Assembly: GCA_025210795.1 (NCBI GenBank)
Contig: JAOAQZ010000008.1
Location: 121,812 to 185,811 of the forward strand
Length of the DNA: 64,000 bases
Origin: Cohaesibacter sp.
GTDB lineage: Bacteria; Pseudomonadota; Alphaproteobacteria; Rhizobiales; Cohaesibacteraceae
Direction: 5' to 3'
Below are positions 25,292-34,444 of the stretch, one piece after another (the first letter of the stretch is position 1; every line of letters begins with the position of its first letter). Position numbers and translations under genes: made by a program. Below the pieces are notes generated by a model. That model worked only from the letters and a program-made list of their open reading frames with translations, was not told the DNA's origin and ran no database searches.

Positions 25292-26002
25292 ATGTCGAAC
25301 GCACCCCTGATGCCGAAAGCAACCGCAGTCTGGTTGGTCGACAACACCGCCCTGTCTTTCGATCAGATTGCTGCTTTCTGCAAACTGCATCCACTGGAAG
25401 TCAAAGCCATTGCAGACGGCGAAGCAGCCCAAGGCATCAAAGGCCTTGATCCAATTATGACTGGCCAGTTGACGCGTGAAGAATTGGAGAAAGCCCAGAA
25501 AGACCCCAGCTATCGGGTCAAACTGGCACCTCCAAAGGTAACCGTGCCCGAGCCAAAGCGCCGTGGCCCCCGTTATACCCCTGTCTCCAAGCGTCAAGAT
25601 CGTCCAAACGCTATTTTGTGGCTCGTGCGCAATCATCCAGAGCTCAAAGACGCTCAGATTGTCCGTCTGGTGGGCACCACCAAGCCAACAATTGAAGCAA
25701 TCCGCTCTCGCACCCACTGGAATAGTGCACAATTGACACCAATGGATCCCGTAACGCTGGGTATTTGCAAGCAGATCGATCTGGATCTGGAAGTAAAAAA
25801 ATCCGCAGCCGATGCACCCGCCCGGCAGGAAATGCCGGAAGATCCAACCCTGCTGTCTCCAGAAGAGAGCCTCAACCCAGAGGATCCATTTGGCAACTTC
25901 AAACCTTTGGAAGAAACCTCCAAAGAGCAGGACGATGTGCCAGATGCAGCCTCAGTTTTTGCCAATTTCGCACCAGCTCCACAGGAAGAAGAAGAGGAAT
26001 AA
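25292..26002 (+). CDS. trcR: Cell cycle transcriptional regulator TrcR (DUF1013)
   Basis: Matches the DUF1013 family of alphaproteobacteria, now annotated as the cell-cycle regulator TrcR. The 236-residue protein starts MSNAPLMPKATAVWLVDNT and has two helix-turn-helix-like parts. One is around residues 20-45 (LSFDQIAAFCKLHPLEVKAI) and one around 105-140 (LKDAQIVRLVGTTKPTIEAI). The C-terminal 70 residues are acidic and probably disordered. Start at 25292 is supported by gaggatgtacc. It is monocistronic with a strong terminator. It fits the cell-cycle theme with rcdA 4 kb away. Confidence 0.85.
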   Translation: MSNAPLMPKATAVWLVDNTALSFDQIAAFCKLHPLEVKAIADGEAAQGIKGLDPIMTGQLTREELEKAQKDPSYRVKLAPPKVTVPEPKRRGPRYTPVSKRQDRPNAILWLVRNHPELKDAQIVRLVGTTKPTIEAIRSRTHWNSAQLTPMDPVTLGICKQIDLDLEVKKSAADAPARQEMPEDPTLLSPEESLNPEDPFGNFKPLEETSKEQDDVPDAASVFANFAPAPQEEEEE

Positions 26003-26039
26003 GCCTCTCTTTGCTGCAAAAAGTGCAAACTCATCAAAT

Positions 26040-26071
26040 AAAAAGGCCAGATCTTATGATCTGGCCTTTTT
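26040..26071. terminator. Bidirectional terminator between trcR and prpE
   Basis: AAAAGGCCAGATC (26041-26053) and GATCTGGCCTTTT (26058-26070) form a perfect 13-bp stem with a 4-base loop, with A- and T-runs on both sides. It can serve both converging genes. Confidence 0.92.
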
Positions 26072-26200
26072 ATTTGCAGCAAAAGCCCTGCCTCAAAACA
26101 AGGAGAAATCACAAGACAAGCAGGAACCATAAAAAGAACATAGAAAAGGGGCCATAAGGCCCCTGATCAAAACTAAGCAAAACTGAATCTGCAAATTGTC

Positions 26201-28102
26201 TTACAGACCATGAGCCTTCAGCGCTTCGCCAATCTCATCAAGAATGGCAGGATCATCAATCGTTGCAGGCATCTTATACTCTTCATGATCCGCAATCTTG
26301 CGCATAGTCCCGCGCAAAATCTTACCAGAGCGCGTTTTAGGCAAGCGATCAACGGTCACAGCAATCTTAAAGGCTGCAACAGGGCCGATTTTCTGGCGCA
26401 CAAGCTTGATCAGCTCTTTCTCGATTTCTTCAACCGAACGATCAACACCAGATTTAAGCACCACAAAGCCTGCTGGCAATTGGCCTTTGAGCTTGTCGGA
26501 AATACCAATCACAGCACATTCAGCCACATCAGGATGGGCTGCCAGAACCTCTTCCATGGCACCAGTTGAGAGACGATGGCCCGCGACATTAATGATATCG
26601 TCGGTACGAGACATGATATAGAGATAACCATTCTCATCCATATAACCCGCATCACCGGTCTGATAATAGCCGGGGAATTCTTCCAGATAAGATGAGCGGA
26701 ACCGCTCTTCATTCTGCCACAGGCCCGGCAGGTTGCCTGGTGCCATCGGCAGCTTGATAACGATATTGCCCATCTCACCAGCTGCAACCTGATGCCCGTC
26801 AGAGCCAACAATCTGAACATCATAACCAGGCATGGCAACGGTTGGAGAGCCATGAATCACAGGCAGCAATTCAATGCCGACAGGGTTGGCTGCAATCGCC
26901 CAACCGGTCTCAGTCTGCCACCAATGGTCAATCACTGGCACCTTGAGCATATCTTCCGCCCATTGAACGGTGTCTGGATCAGCACGCTCACCAGCCAGGA
27001 ACAAAGTGCGCAACTTGGAAAGATCATATTTGCCGATAAACTCGCCGTTTGGATCTTCCTTCTTGATGGCACGGAAGGCGGTTGGCGCAGTAAAGAGCGA
27101 AACAACATTATGCTCATCAATGACCCGCCAGAATGTACCGGCATCTGGCGTGCCAACGGGCTTGCCTTCAAACAGCACGGTTGTCGCACCAAAGACCAGT
27201 GGCGCATAAACAATATAGGAGTGGCCAACAACCCAGCCCACATCAGACGCTGCCCAGAAAACCTCGCCAGGCTTGATGTCATAAAGGTTTTTCATGGACC
27301 AGCTAAGAGCAACCATATGGCCGCCATTATCACGCACCACCCCTTTAGGCTGTCCAGTCGTACCCGAAGTGTAAAGAATATAAAGGGGGTCGGTCGCTGC
27401 CACCGGCTCGCAAGGTACTTCGCGCCCAGATTCAATAGCGCTGGCCACAGAACTGGCATAATCAACATCACGACCATCAATCAGATCGCAGCTCAATTGC
27501 TCACGCTGGAAAACCACACAAGAGCTTGGCTTATGCTCAGCCAGATCAATCGCTTCATCCAAAAGCGGCTTATAGGCAATCACACGGCCCGGCTCAATAC
27601 CACAAGAGGCAGAGATAATCGCCTTGGGCTTGGCATCATTGAGGCGTGTTGCCAATTCGTTGGCAGCAAAACCGCCAAATACCACAGAATGAACCGCCCC
27701 GATGCGCGAACAAGCCAACATGGCAAACGCAGCTTGCGGGATCATTGGCATATAGATGACAACACGGTCACCTTTTTCAACGCCCTGATCTTTCAGGACT
27801 GCAGCCAAAGCCTGTACCTGCTCTTTGACCTCAGCATAAGTAAAGGTCGCTTTACTGCCTGTGATGGGGCTGTCATAGATGATAGCAGCCTGATCCGCAC
27901 GCTCTCCATCAGCATGGCGATCTACCGCATTATAGCAGGTGTTGCATTCCGCCCCCGGGAACCAGCGCCCATATACATCAAGATCTGCATCAAAGACCTT
28001 GTCGGCTGGCTTGAACCAGTCAATGGCCTTGGCTGCCTCACCCCAAAACCCATCTGGGTCTTGTTTCCAGCCATTATAAATATCTTTATATTGTGCGCTC
28101 AT
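26201..28102 (-). CDS. prpE: Propionyl-CoA synthetase
   Basis: AMP-forming ligase that activates propionate (and acetate) to the CoA thioester. The adenylation motif YTSGTTGQPKGVVRDNGGH, WWQTETGWA and the C-terminal lysine motif KTRSGKILRGTMRK are all characteristic of PrpE rather than acetyl-CoA synthetase. The ATG at 28102 with gggaggcctcg before it gives 633 residues, the normal length; the reading upstream of it has no family match. No methylcitrate-cycle genes are nearby. It is divergent from another acyl-CoA synthetase gene. Confidence 0.93.
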   Translation of the reverse strand: MSAQYKDIYNGWKQDPDGFWGEAAKAIDWFKPADKVFDADLDVYGRWFPGAECNTCYNAVDRHADGERADQAAIIYDSPITGSKATFTYAEVKEQVQALAAVLKDQGVEKGDRVVIYMPMIPQAAFAMLACSRIGAVHSVVFGGFAANELATRLNDAKPKAIISASCGIEPGRVIAYKPLLDEAIDLAEHKPSSCVVFQREQLSCDLIDGRDVDYASSVASAIESGREVPCEPVAATDPLYILYTSGTTGQPKGVVRDNGGHMVALSWSMKNLYDIKPGEVFWAASDVGWVVGHSYIVYAPLVFGATTVLFEGKPVGTPDAGTFWRVIDEHNVVSLFTAPTAFRAIKKEDPNGEFIGKYDLSKLRTLFLAGERADPDTVQWAEDMLKVPVIDHWWQTETGWAIAANPVGIELLPVIHGSPTVAMPGYDVQIVGSDGHQVAAGEMGNIVIKLPMAPGNLPGLWQNEERFRSSYLEEFPGYYQTGDAGYMDENGYLYIMSRTDDIINVAGHRLSTGAMEEVLAAHPDVAECAVIGISDKLKGQLPAGFVVLKSGVDRSVEEIEKELIKLVRQKIGPVAAFKIAVTVDRLPKTRSGKILRGTMRKIADHEEYKMPATIDDPAILDEIGEALKAHGL

Positions 28103-28412
28103 CGAGGCCTCCCAAAGAAATGCGATACTGACACCTAAATACCCTGACGTCACCTCAAGGTCTATTGAGCAAAAAGAGGAACTTCTTGACCGAGATGTTC
28201 GACTTTTAGGCGGGTCATAACACCTCTCTTTCTCCATTCTAGCATTTGCATAGATCAAATGCTTCATCTCATCGTGCCATTTAGTCACTTGCATCCTCAC
28301 TAAAGTTCGGATTTTATGACTATTTCATCGCCCGTCTTTCTGTCGGGTCGATGGTAAGACGGCTAATGCGATCCCCTTATAGGGACGCTTCGAATCTGGA
28401 GAGCTGAGCGCG
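28103..28412. promoter_or_regulatory. Divergent promoter region between prpE and an acyl-CoA synthetase gene
   Basis: This 310-base region must hold promoters for both genes. The palindrome TGACGTCA (28145-28152) lies 43 bases before the prpE start and could be an operator. No coding sequence or terminator was seen. Confidence 0.5.
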
Positions 28413-30038
28413 ATGACCAATCCCTTCCAAACAAATCTTGATAAAAATCCTGCCAATCATATTCCCCTCTCTCCCATCACTTTTCTCGAACGCTCTGCCC
28501 GCATCCACCCGGACCATACTGCTTGGATCCATGGCAACAGCCGCAAGAGCTATGGCGAATTTTATGATCGCTGCCGCCAGTTTGCCTCAGCGCTGTCCAA
28601 GCGCGGCCTTGGCAAGGGGGACGTCGTCTCGGTTATGCTACCCAATGTCCCCTCCATGCTGGAGGCCCATTATGGGGTCCCCATGGTCGGAGCCGTCCTT
28701 CACACCATCAATACCCGCCTTGACCCGGCCATCATCGCCTTCCAGCTGGAACATGCCGAAACCAAGATGGTGCTGATCGATACCGAATTTGCCGATGTCA
28801 TGAAGGAAGCACTGGCGCTTGCCGACATTGACCCGGTTGTCGTGCAATATGAAGATCCGCAATTCCCCCAGACAGGCCCCTATATCGGCGAGCTGGAATA
28901 TGAAAATCTCCTCAGCGAAGGAGACAAGGATTTTAACTGGCCCGGCATTGATGATGAATGGGACGCCATTGCCCTTAATTACACATCCGGCACCACGGGC
29001 GACCCCAAAGGCGTGGTCTATCACCATCGCGGCGCCTATCTGATGGGCTATGCCAACATCATTTCAGCCAATCTGTCCAAACATCCGGTCTATTTGTGGA
29101 CCTTGCCCATGTTCCATTGCAATGGCTGGTGCTTCCCATGGTCGCTTTCTGTCGTGGCTGGCACCCACATTTGCCTGCGCGCCGTGCGAGCCAAAGCCAT
29201 TTTTGATGCCATGGCCGATGAAGGTGTGACCCATTTGTGCGGCGCGCCGGTTGTCATGTCGACCCTGCTAACAGCCCCTGAAAACGAAAAACGCGACCTG
29301 CCCCATACGGTCGAGTTCATCACCGCAGCAGCCCCTCCCCCTGAATCAATTCTGGCAGGCATGGCAGAGGCTGGATTTAACGTCACCCATGTTTATGGCC
29401 TCACCGAAACCTACGGCCCCTCTGTCGTTAATGAATGGAAAGAAGAATGGTCCGGCCTTGATAGTGCCAACCAGGCTGCCCGCAAGGCACGCCAAGGGGT
29501 TCGCTATCCAGCACTTGAAGGCCTCACCGTGCTTGACCCCAAAACCATGGAGCCGGTTCCGCAAGATGGAGAGACCATCGGCGAGGTCATGTTCCGCGGC
29601 AATATCGTCATGAAGGGCTATTTCAAAAATGCGGGCGCAACCAATCAGGCCTTTTATGATGGCTGGTTCCATTCCGGCGATCTGGGCGTGATGCACCCCG
29701 ATGGATATGTACAGCTCAAAGACCGCTCAAAAGACATCATCATTTCCGGTGGTGAGAATATCTCATCCATCGAGGTGGAAGAGGCGCTCTATAAACATCC
29801 TGATGTCACGGCAGCCGCAGTGGTCGCCAAGCCGGATGACAAATGGGGTGAGACCCCTTGCGCCTTTGTCGAGATGACTGAGGGAAGCGAGGCAACAGAA
29901 CAAGCGCTTATTGATTGGTGCCGGGATCATCTGGCCCATTATAAGGCCCCCAAAACCGTCATTTTCGAAGACTTGCCCAAAACCTCCACCGGCAAAATCC
30001 AGAAATTTGTGCTGCGGGAAAAAGCCAAGGCCCTTTAG
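28413..30038 (+). CDS. Acyl-CoA synthetase (AMP-forming)
   Basis: A 541-residue member of the AMP-binding ligases that activates a carboxylic acid to its CoA ester. YTSGTTGDPKGVVYHHRGA near residue 192, YGLTETYG near 328, and the C-terminal KTSTGKIQKFVLRE are the usual motifs; WFHSGDLG binds AMP. The sequence resembles the medium-chain and 3-methylmercaptopropionate (DmdB-like) ligases of marine alphaproteobacteria, but the substrate is not certain. ctggagagctgagcgcg gives a ribosome site. It is divergent from prpE and has two terminator candidates after it. Confidence 0.88.
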   Translation: MTNPFQTNLDKNPANHIPLSPITFLERSARIHPDHTAWIHGNSRKSYGEFYDRCRQFASALSKRGLGKGDVVSVMLPNVPSMLEAHYGVPMVGAVLHTINTRLDPAIIAFQLEHAETKMVLIDTEFADVMKEALALADIDPVVVQYEDPQFPQTGPYIGELEYENLLSEGDKDFNWPGIDDEWDAIALNYTSGTTGDPKGVVYHHRGAYLMGYANIISANLSKHPVYLWTLPMFHCNGWCFPWSLSVVAGTHICLRAVRAKAIFDAMADEGVTHLCGAPVVMSTLLTAPENEKRDLPHTVEFITAAAPPPESILAGMAEAGFNVTHVYGLTETYGPSVVNEWKEEWSGLDSANQAARKARQGVRYPALEGLTVLDPKTMEPVPQDGETIGEVMFRGNIVMKGYFKNAGATNQAFYDGWFHSGDLGVMHPDGYVQLKDRSKDIIISGGENISSIEVEEALYKHPDVTAAAVVAKPDDKWGETPCAFVEMTEGSEATEQALIDWCRDHLAHYKAPKTVIFEDLPKTSTGKIQKFVLREKAKAL

Positions 30039-30135
30039 GCTTAGGAGCACGATACAAAAATGGGAGCGCGGCCAAAGCTGCCTCCCGCCTTTTATTCTTA
30101 AGTAAACAGATCAGCCTGTTTACAAAAGAAGACAA

Positions 30136-30171
30136 CAAAAAAGCCGCAGCAGGGATGCTTGCGGCTTTTTC
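30136..30171. terminator. Bidirectional terminator between acyl-CoA synthetase and DUF465 genes
   Basis: AAAAAGCCGCAGCA (30138-30151) and TGCTTGCGGCTTTTT (30156-30170) pair with one bulged base. A-run on one side and T-run on the other let it act for both converging genes. Confidence 0.85.
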
Positions 30172-30194
30172 TTAAAAATAGAGCTTGGCGCTAT

Positions 30195-30362
30195 TTACGA
30201 TGCCCGAAGCTTTTCGATCTCGTCTTTCAACTGAAGCTTTCTTCGTTTCATATCTGCAATTTCAAGATCGCTTGCAGATGGATGTGCAACTGCATCTTCG
30301 ATCTCTTTACCCAGAACCTCGTGACGACGTTCCAGCTCTTGGATATGCGCTTCTAGAGCCAT
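30195..30362 (-). CDS. DUF465 (YdcH-like) small protein
   Basis: A 55-residue helical protein with the plan of the DUF465/YdcH family: a first helix with EAHIQELERRHEVLGKEI, a short turn HPSASD, then a second helix with MKRRKLQLKDEIEKLR. The charged Lys/Arg cluster before LKDEI is the family signature. ggaggattaa gives a strong ribosome site before the ATG at 30362. A related gene is divergent at 30564. The family function is not known. Confidence 0.85.
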   Translation of the reverse strand: MALEAHIQELERRHEVLGKEIEDAVAHPSASDLEIADMKRRKLQLKDEIEKLRAS

Positions 30363-30563
30363 TTAATCCTCCATACATTCAGTTGAGATGGGCAAATTGT
30401 GACACAACAATGACAGTCTGTCGAGAATAAACCCTGCGACAATCTCTACCCATAGTGCTAAGGAACAGGCCTCCAAGTCACTTACGTGGAAAACCCCATA
30501 CCCGATTAGGCACTTGCAAGATTTAATAAGTTATTGTATTGAATTTTCATAGACTTAACAAAA

Positions 30564-30782
30564 ATGGCTGCAAGCATGACCCCTGATAGCGAAGAAGAGA
30601 TACGCCAGCATATGGCCCGCCTCAAGATTGAGCATAGCGATTTGGACCTTGCTATTCAGGCACTTGAAGAAACAAGCATGGGCAATGCCTTGCCAATACA
30701 GCGCATGAAAAAGAAAAAGCTGGCGCTTAAAGACCAGATACAACAACTGGAAAATCAACTTTTTCCCGATATTATCGCCTAA
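30564..30782 (+). CDS. DUF465 (YdcH-like) small protein, second copy
   Basis: A 72-residue relative of the protein at 30195-30362. It shares the helix-turn-helix hairpin plan: EEEIRQHMARLKIEHSDLDL, then a turn, then RMKKKKLALKDQIQQLENQL. The ribosome site is weak; a Met at codon 5 is an alternative start. The two genes are divergent with a 201-base spacer. The sequences differ enough that they are paralogues rather than a recent duplication. Confidence 0.82.
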   Translation: MAASMTPDSEEEIRQHMARLKIEHSDLDLAIQALEETSMGNALPIQRMKKKKLALKDQIQQLENQLFPDIIA

Positions 30783-30976
30783 CAAAAGCTAGTGAAGGTT
30801 AGCGAAAGCCTATCTGAGCAAGAGACAATCAGCCTTTGCCCTCTATTTGGCAACAAACAAGATGGGATGGCACGCAATTCTGGCCTTGCTCCACCAGCGA
30901 TCTTTTCTATAATCGCGCCTTCTTTAACTGACCTCTCTTTCCGCCAGCCTTGGCCTTTCAGGACTAAAAAAGAGCA

Positions 30977-31474
30977 ATGACAGACAAAGCAACCCCAATC
31001 GCCATTATCATGGGCAGCCAGTCCGACTGGCCCACCATGCGCAATGCAGCTGAAACCCTCGATGCTCTGAATGTAGGATATGAGGCCAAGATCATCTCCG
31101 CGCACCGCACGCCGGACCGGATGGCGGATTTCGCAAAATCCGCTAAAGAGGATGGGTTCAAGGTCATCATTGCAGGGGCCGGCGGGGCCGCTCACCTGCC
31201 CGGCATGACCGCCTCCATGACCCCGCTGCCCGTCCTTGGCGTTCCCATCCAGTCCAAAGCCTTAAGCGGCCAGGATTCTCTTCTCTCTATCGTTCAGATG
31301 CCTGCAGGCATTCCAGTTGGCACCCTTGCCATTGGCCGGGCTGGCGCCGTCAATGCCGCCCTGCTGGCCGCTGCCATGCTGGCAACAACAGATGATGAAC
31401 TGGCAACGCGGCTTGATGCATGGCGCCAAGCCCAGTCTGATTCCATTGCCCTTGCCCCAACTGACGAAGAATAG
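30977..31474 (+). CDS. purE: PurE, N5-carboxyaminoimidazole ribonucleotide mutase
   Basis: Purine biosynthesis enzyme that moves the carboxylate of N5-CAIR to make [13 protein letters not shown] near residue 13 and SAHRTPDRM near 41 are the substrate loops, followed by [12 protein letters not shown]. Length is 165 residues. It ends 8 bases before purK, its usual partner, so they are one operon. Confidence 0.97.
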   Translation: MTDKATPIAIIMGSQSDWPTMRNAAETLDALNVGYEAKIISAHRTPDRMADFAKSAKEDGFKVIIAGAGGAAHLPGMTASMTPLPVLGVPIQSKALSGQDSLLSIVQMPAGIPVGTLAIGRAGAVNAALLAAAMLATTDDELATRLDAWRQAQSDSIALAPTDEE

Positions 31475-31482
31475 GCTGACCC

Positions 31483-32565
31483 ATGTTGCAACCTGGTGAA
31501 ACAATCGGGATTTTGGGCGGTGGCCAGCTGGGCCGCATGATGGCCCTTGCCGCTGCAAAGCTTGGCCTTAAAACCCACATCTATTGCCCCGATGCCAACA
31601 GCCCGGCTTTTGATGTCACGCCCTATAAAACGGTTGCAGACTATGAGGATGAAGCAGCTCTAGAAGCCTTTGCCCAAACCGTCAGCGTTGTGACTTATGA
31701 GTTTGAGAATATTCCCGCGCTGGCGGTTGAGTTTCTCAAAGCCCGCCTTCCTGTTTTGCCCAATGACAATGTGCTTAAAGTTTCTCAGGATCGCCTGACC
31801 GAGAAGAATTTCTTCCACTCAATCGGCATTCCCACTGCCGGCTTTGAAGCCGTGGACAGTCAGGAAGATCTTGTCAAAGCCACGGAAAATCTGGGCCTTC
31901 CCGCCCTTTTGAAAACCCGCCGCTTTGGCTATGACGGCAAGGGGCAGAAATTCCTGCGCGCACCGGAAGATCTTCACAATGCCTTTGCCGAGATCGGCAA
32001 TCAGCCCGCCATTCTGGAAGCCTTTGTCCCTTTTGAGCGCGAGATCTCAGTGATCGCTGCGCGGAATGCCCAAGGGCAGGTTATCTCTTATGACATTGCC
32101 GAAAATGTCCATGAGAACCAGATCCTGAAAACAACCACGGTCCCAGCCGCCATTAGCGAGACCATTGCCCATCAGGCCCGCCAGATCGGCGAGAAAGTAG
32201 CAAGTGAGCTTGATTATGTCGGCGTGTTGGCCGTCGAGCTGTTTTTGCTGCCCGACAGTTTTGATCAGCGCCTTGTGGCCAACGAGATGGCCCCTCGCGT
32301 TCACAATTCAGGCCACTGGACGGAAGCTGCTTGCCTCATCTCCCAGTTTGAACAGCATATCCGCGCGGTCGCAGGATGGCCCCTTGGCACCAGCCAGCGC
32401 CATAGCGATGTGGTCATGACCAACCTGATTGGTAATGACATCAATGACCGCCAGATCTTTCTGGAATCGGGCAAAACTGCCTATCATTCCTATGGCAAGG
32501 GCGAAACGCGGGATGGCCGCAAAATGGGCCATATCAATGTCCTTTCACCCAAAAGTCAGGTGTAA
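31483..32565 (+). CDS. purK: PurK, N5-carboxyaminoimidazole ribonucleotide synthase
   Basis: ATP-grasp enzyme that makes N5-CAIR from AIR, bicarbonate and ATP for PurE. GILGGGQLGRMMA at the N-terminus, TRRFGYDGKGQ near residue 145 and NEMAPRVHNSGHWT near 265 are family motifs. Length is 360 residues. It follows purE by 8 bases. The downstream 156 bases to rpsU contain no strong terminator. Confidence 0.97.
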   Translation: MLQPGETIGILGGGQLGRMMALAAAKLGLKTHIYCPDANSPAFDVTPYKTVADYEDEAALEAFAQTVSVVTYEFENIPALAVEFLKARLPVLPNDNVLKVSQDRLTEKNFFHSIGIPTAGFEAVDSQEDLVKATENLGLPALLKTRRFGYDGKGQKFLRAPEDLHNAFAEIGNQPAILEAFVPFEREISVIAARNAQGQVISYDIAENVHENQILKTTTVPAAISETIAHQARQIGEKVASELDYVGVLAVELFLLPDSFDQRLVANEMAPRVHNSGHWTEAACLISQFEQHIRAVAGWPLGTSQRHSDVVMTNLIGNDINDRQIFLESGKTAYHSYGKGETRDGRKMGHINVLSPKSQV

Positions 32566-32721
32566 CGCTGATTTTTTTGCCAAAAAACGCCCGAAAGAGT
32601 TGGCCTGCATATAGACAAGCCCTTTTCTCTCTGGTAGAACCCCCAAAAGCTCGGGCGCTGTCTAGGCAGTGTCCGATTTTTTATTCATTATCCTAACATC
32701 ACTAACTTCGGGAATTGACGC

Positions 32722-32949
32722 GTGCAGGTACTCGTCCGCGATAACAATGTCGACCAAGCCTTGAAGGCGCTGAAAAAGAAACTTCAGCGTGAAGGCGTAT
32801 TCCGTGAAATGAAAATGCGGAATTTCTACGAAAAGCCATCTGAAAAGAAGGCTCGTGAAAAAGCTGAAGCCGTTCGTCGTGCTCGCAAACTGGCTCGGAA
32901 ACGGGCGCAGCGCGAAGGTCTTCTGCCATCCAAAGGCCGTGGTCGCTAA
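32722..32949 (+). CDS. rpsU: Ribosomal protein bS21
   Basis: Small basic protein of the 30S subunit, near the anti-Shine-Dalgarno end of 16S r[23 protein letters not shown] is typical and the 75 residues end in Lys/Arg-rich sequence. The start codon is GTG, confirmed by homology of the first residues. The spacing ggga to GTG is suitable. A TPR lipoprotein gene follows after 190 bases. Confidence 0.97.
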   Translation: MQVLVRDNNVDQALKALKKKLQREGVFREMKMRNFYEKPSEKKAREKAEAVRRARKLARKRAQREGLLPSKGRGR

Positions 32950-33023
32950 GATTTCCTGGTGATGATAAGGTCTTGTCGGGTGATCTGAACAAGATCTTAT
33001 GTCACGGAAATCGCATACCGGCC

Positions 33024-33048
33024 AATTTTGGCATTCTGTGCCAAAATT
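33024..33048 (+). other. Perfect hairpin downstream of rpsU without a T-tract
   Basis: AATTTTGGCA and TGCCAAAATT form a perfect 10-bp stem with a 5-base loop. No T-run follows, so it may be a processing site, a protein-binding palindrome or a leader element of the TPR gene. Confidence 0.4.
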
Positions 33049-33139
33049 CAGCCAGACTATGTTGGCATGTTTTTAGGTTCAGTGGCGATTCGCTTTGCCG
33101 CTTTCCATAGATAGACACATTCACAACAGGTCCTGATTA

Positions 33140-33979
33140 ATGCAATGCAAGCCAAATTATAAGCAGCTTTTTTCAATTGCCTGCCTTTGCCTTGGCTTGG
33201 CTGCTTGCCAGACTGCCGGACTGGGTGGCAACGATTTCGATCGTAATGCTGGCTCATCCGACAATATTGCATCACTAAACCAAATCATCGCCCAAAAGCC
33301 CAACGACGCTAATGCCTATAACATCCGGGGCACTGCCTTTGGTCGTTCGGGGAATTATACGGAAGCCATTCGCGATTACAGCCAGGCTCTGGCTCTTAAT
33401 CCGAATTTTCATCAGGCTTATGCCAACCGGGCGCTGATTCACAAAAAGACCGGCAATCTGGCCGCTGCAATTGCAGATTACAATCAGGCAATTGCCCTTA
33501 ATCCAAGCTATGATGTGGCCCTGATCGGGCGCGGTGATATCTATCGCCGCCAAAATAACACCCAGCAAGCCATATTGGATTATAATCAGGCCATTGCAGG
33601 CAAAACTCGGGATCCCCGGGCTTACTACCATCGCGGGCTGATCTATCAGCAGCAGCGCAATCATACCCAAGCGATTGAAGACTTCACCTTTGCTCTCAGC
33701 TTGGATGCTTCCAATCCTGATGCCTTCAATTCACGTGGTATCAGCTATTTGGCACAAAATGATATGCGCGGGGCCTTGGGCGATTTCTCAAATGCGGTGA
33801 AGATGGACCGGCGCAATTACCGGGCATGGACCAATCAGGGCATCGCTCTGGAGCGGTTGGGCGATTACCAGAAAGCCTACGATTCGTATGCTCAAGCCAA
33901 ATATATCAAGGAGACCTATTCTCCTGCGGTGAATGGCATGAATCGGACCCGCAAGCTTAAAAATCAGAAAAAGACCTGA
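33140..33979 (+). CDS. TPR-repeat lipoprotein
   Basis: The N-terminus carries a lipoprotein signal: hydrophobic FSIACLCLGLAAC with Cys23 in the lipobox LAAC. From about residue 45 there are about six tetratricopeptide repeats with the typical AYNIRGTAFGRSGNYTEAI and ALNPNF spacing. The protein would sit in the outer or inner membrane facing the periplasm and hold protein partners, as NlpI does. Length is 279 residues. Its partner is unknown. Confidence 0.88.
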   Translation: MQCKPNYKQLFSIACLCLGLAACQTAGLGGNDFDRNAGSSDNIASLNQIIAQKPNDANAYNIRGTAFGRSGNYTEAIRDYSQALALNPNFHQAYANRALIHKKTGNLAAAIADYNQAIALNPSYDVALIGRGDIYRRQNNTQQAILDYNQAIAGKTRDPRAYYHRGLIYQQQRNHTQAIEDFTFALSLDASNPDAFNSRGISYLAQNDMRGALGDFSNAVKMDRRNYRAWTNQGIALERLGDYQKAYDSYAQAKYIKETYSPAVNGMNRTRKLKNQKKT

Positions 33980-34072
33980 TTCAAAAAGCCCTTCCTTCCT
34001 GACAATAGATCATCATCCGCCAATCGCGTTCGCATGATAGCGTGCTGCTATACTTAGCTGTTGGATACGCAT

Positions 34073-34108
34073 AAAAAAGCGCCCCTCAAGCCAAAAAGCA
34101 AGGGACGC
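34073..34108 (-). terminator. Terminator after the cytochrome oxidase subunit IV gene
   Basis: On the minus strand GCGTCCCT and AGGGGCGC pair with one G-T wobble around a 14-base loop and are followed by six T. Confidence 0.7.
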
Positions 34109-34131
34109 GAAAAGCCTATTGAAAGCGCATA

Positions 34132-34152
34132 ATGCCAAAAGGCATCCTTTTT
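34132..34152 (+). terminator. Weak terminator after the TPR gene
   Basis: ATGCC (34132-34136) and GGCAT (34141-34145) form a short stem with loop AAAA, followed by CCTTTTTA. Confidence 0.4.
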
Positions 34153-34153
34153 A

Positions 34154-34288
34154 CTAAAGAAGGGTCAGCGCCATGACAATGAGCAAGACAACCATCGCAA
34201 TGGTGCCCCACTTGGTCAAACCCACGAACATCTTGTAAGTCTTGTTATGCTCGTCGTAATCCATCACGGGATTAAGATCCTCTGCCAT
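34154..34288 (-). CDS. aa3-type cytochrome c oxidase subunit IV
   Basis: A 44-residue protein: a short acidic N-terminus MAEDLNPVMDYDEHNKTY, then a single membrane helix (about 23-44) ending MALTLL. This matches the small subunit IV of bacterial aa3 oxidases (PF07835 type). aaagggagaag before the ATG at 34288 is a clear ribosome site; the longer reading upstream is not supported. No other oxidase gene is nearby, which is usual for this subunit. Confidence 0.85.
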   Translation of the reverse strand: MAEDLNPVMDYDEHNKTYKMFVGLTKWGTIAMVVLLIVMALTLL

Positions 34289-34444
34289 TCTTCTCCCTTT
34301 CCGTATCTTAAAACTCTCAATTGAGATTAAGCATAACCTGCGGCCAAGCTCTGTCAATGGCACCCAGCATTTTTTGCGGCAAAATGGCTATGTATTTTTA
34401 CCCACACACCAAAACCCACAGCCCAATCTCTCAGCCACGCTCCC

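Noticed and set aside
26201..28102. Acetyl-CoA synthetase (acs) for the ligase gene
   Set aside because: The motif WWQTETGWA and the KGVVRDNGGH loop follow PrpE more closely than Acs.
26792..28138. Plus-strand reading of about 448 codons opposite prpE
   Set aside because: Antisense shadow of prpE with no recognisable domain.
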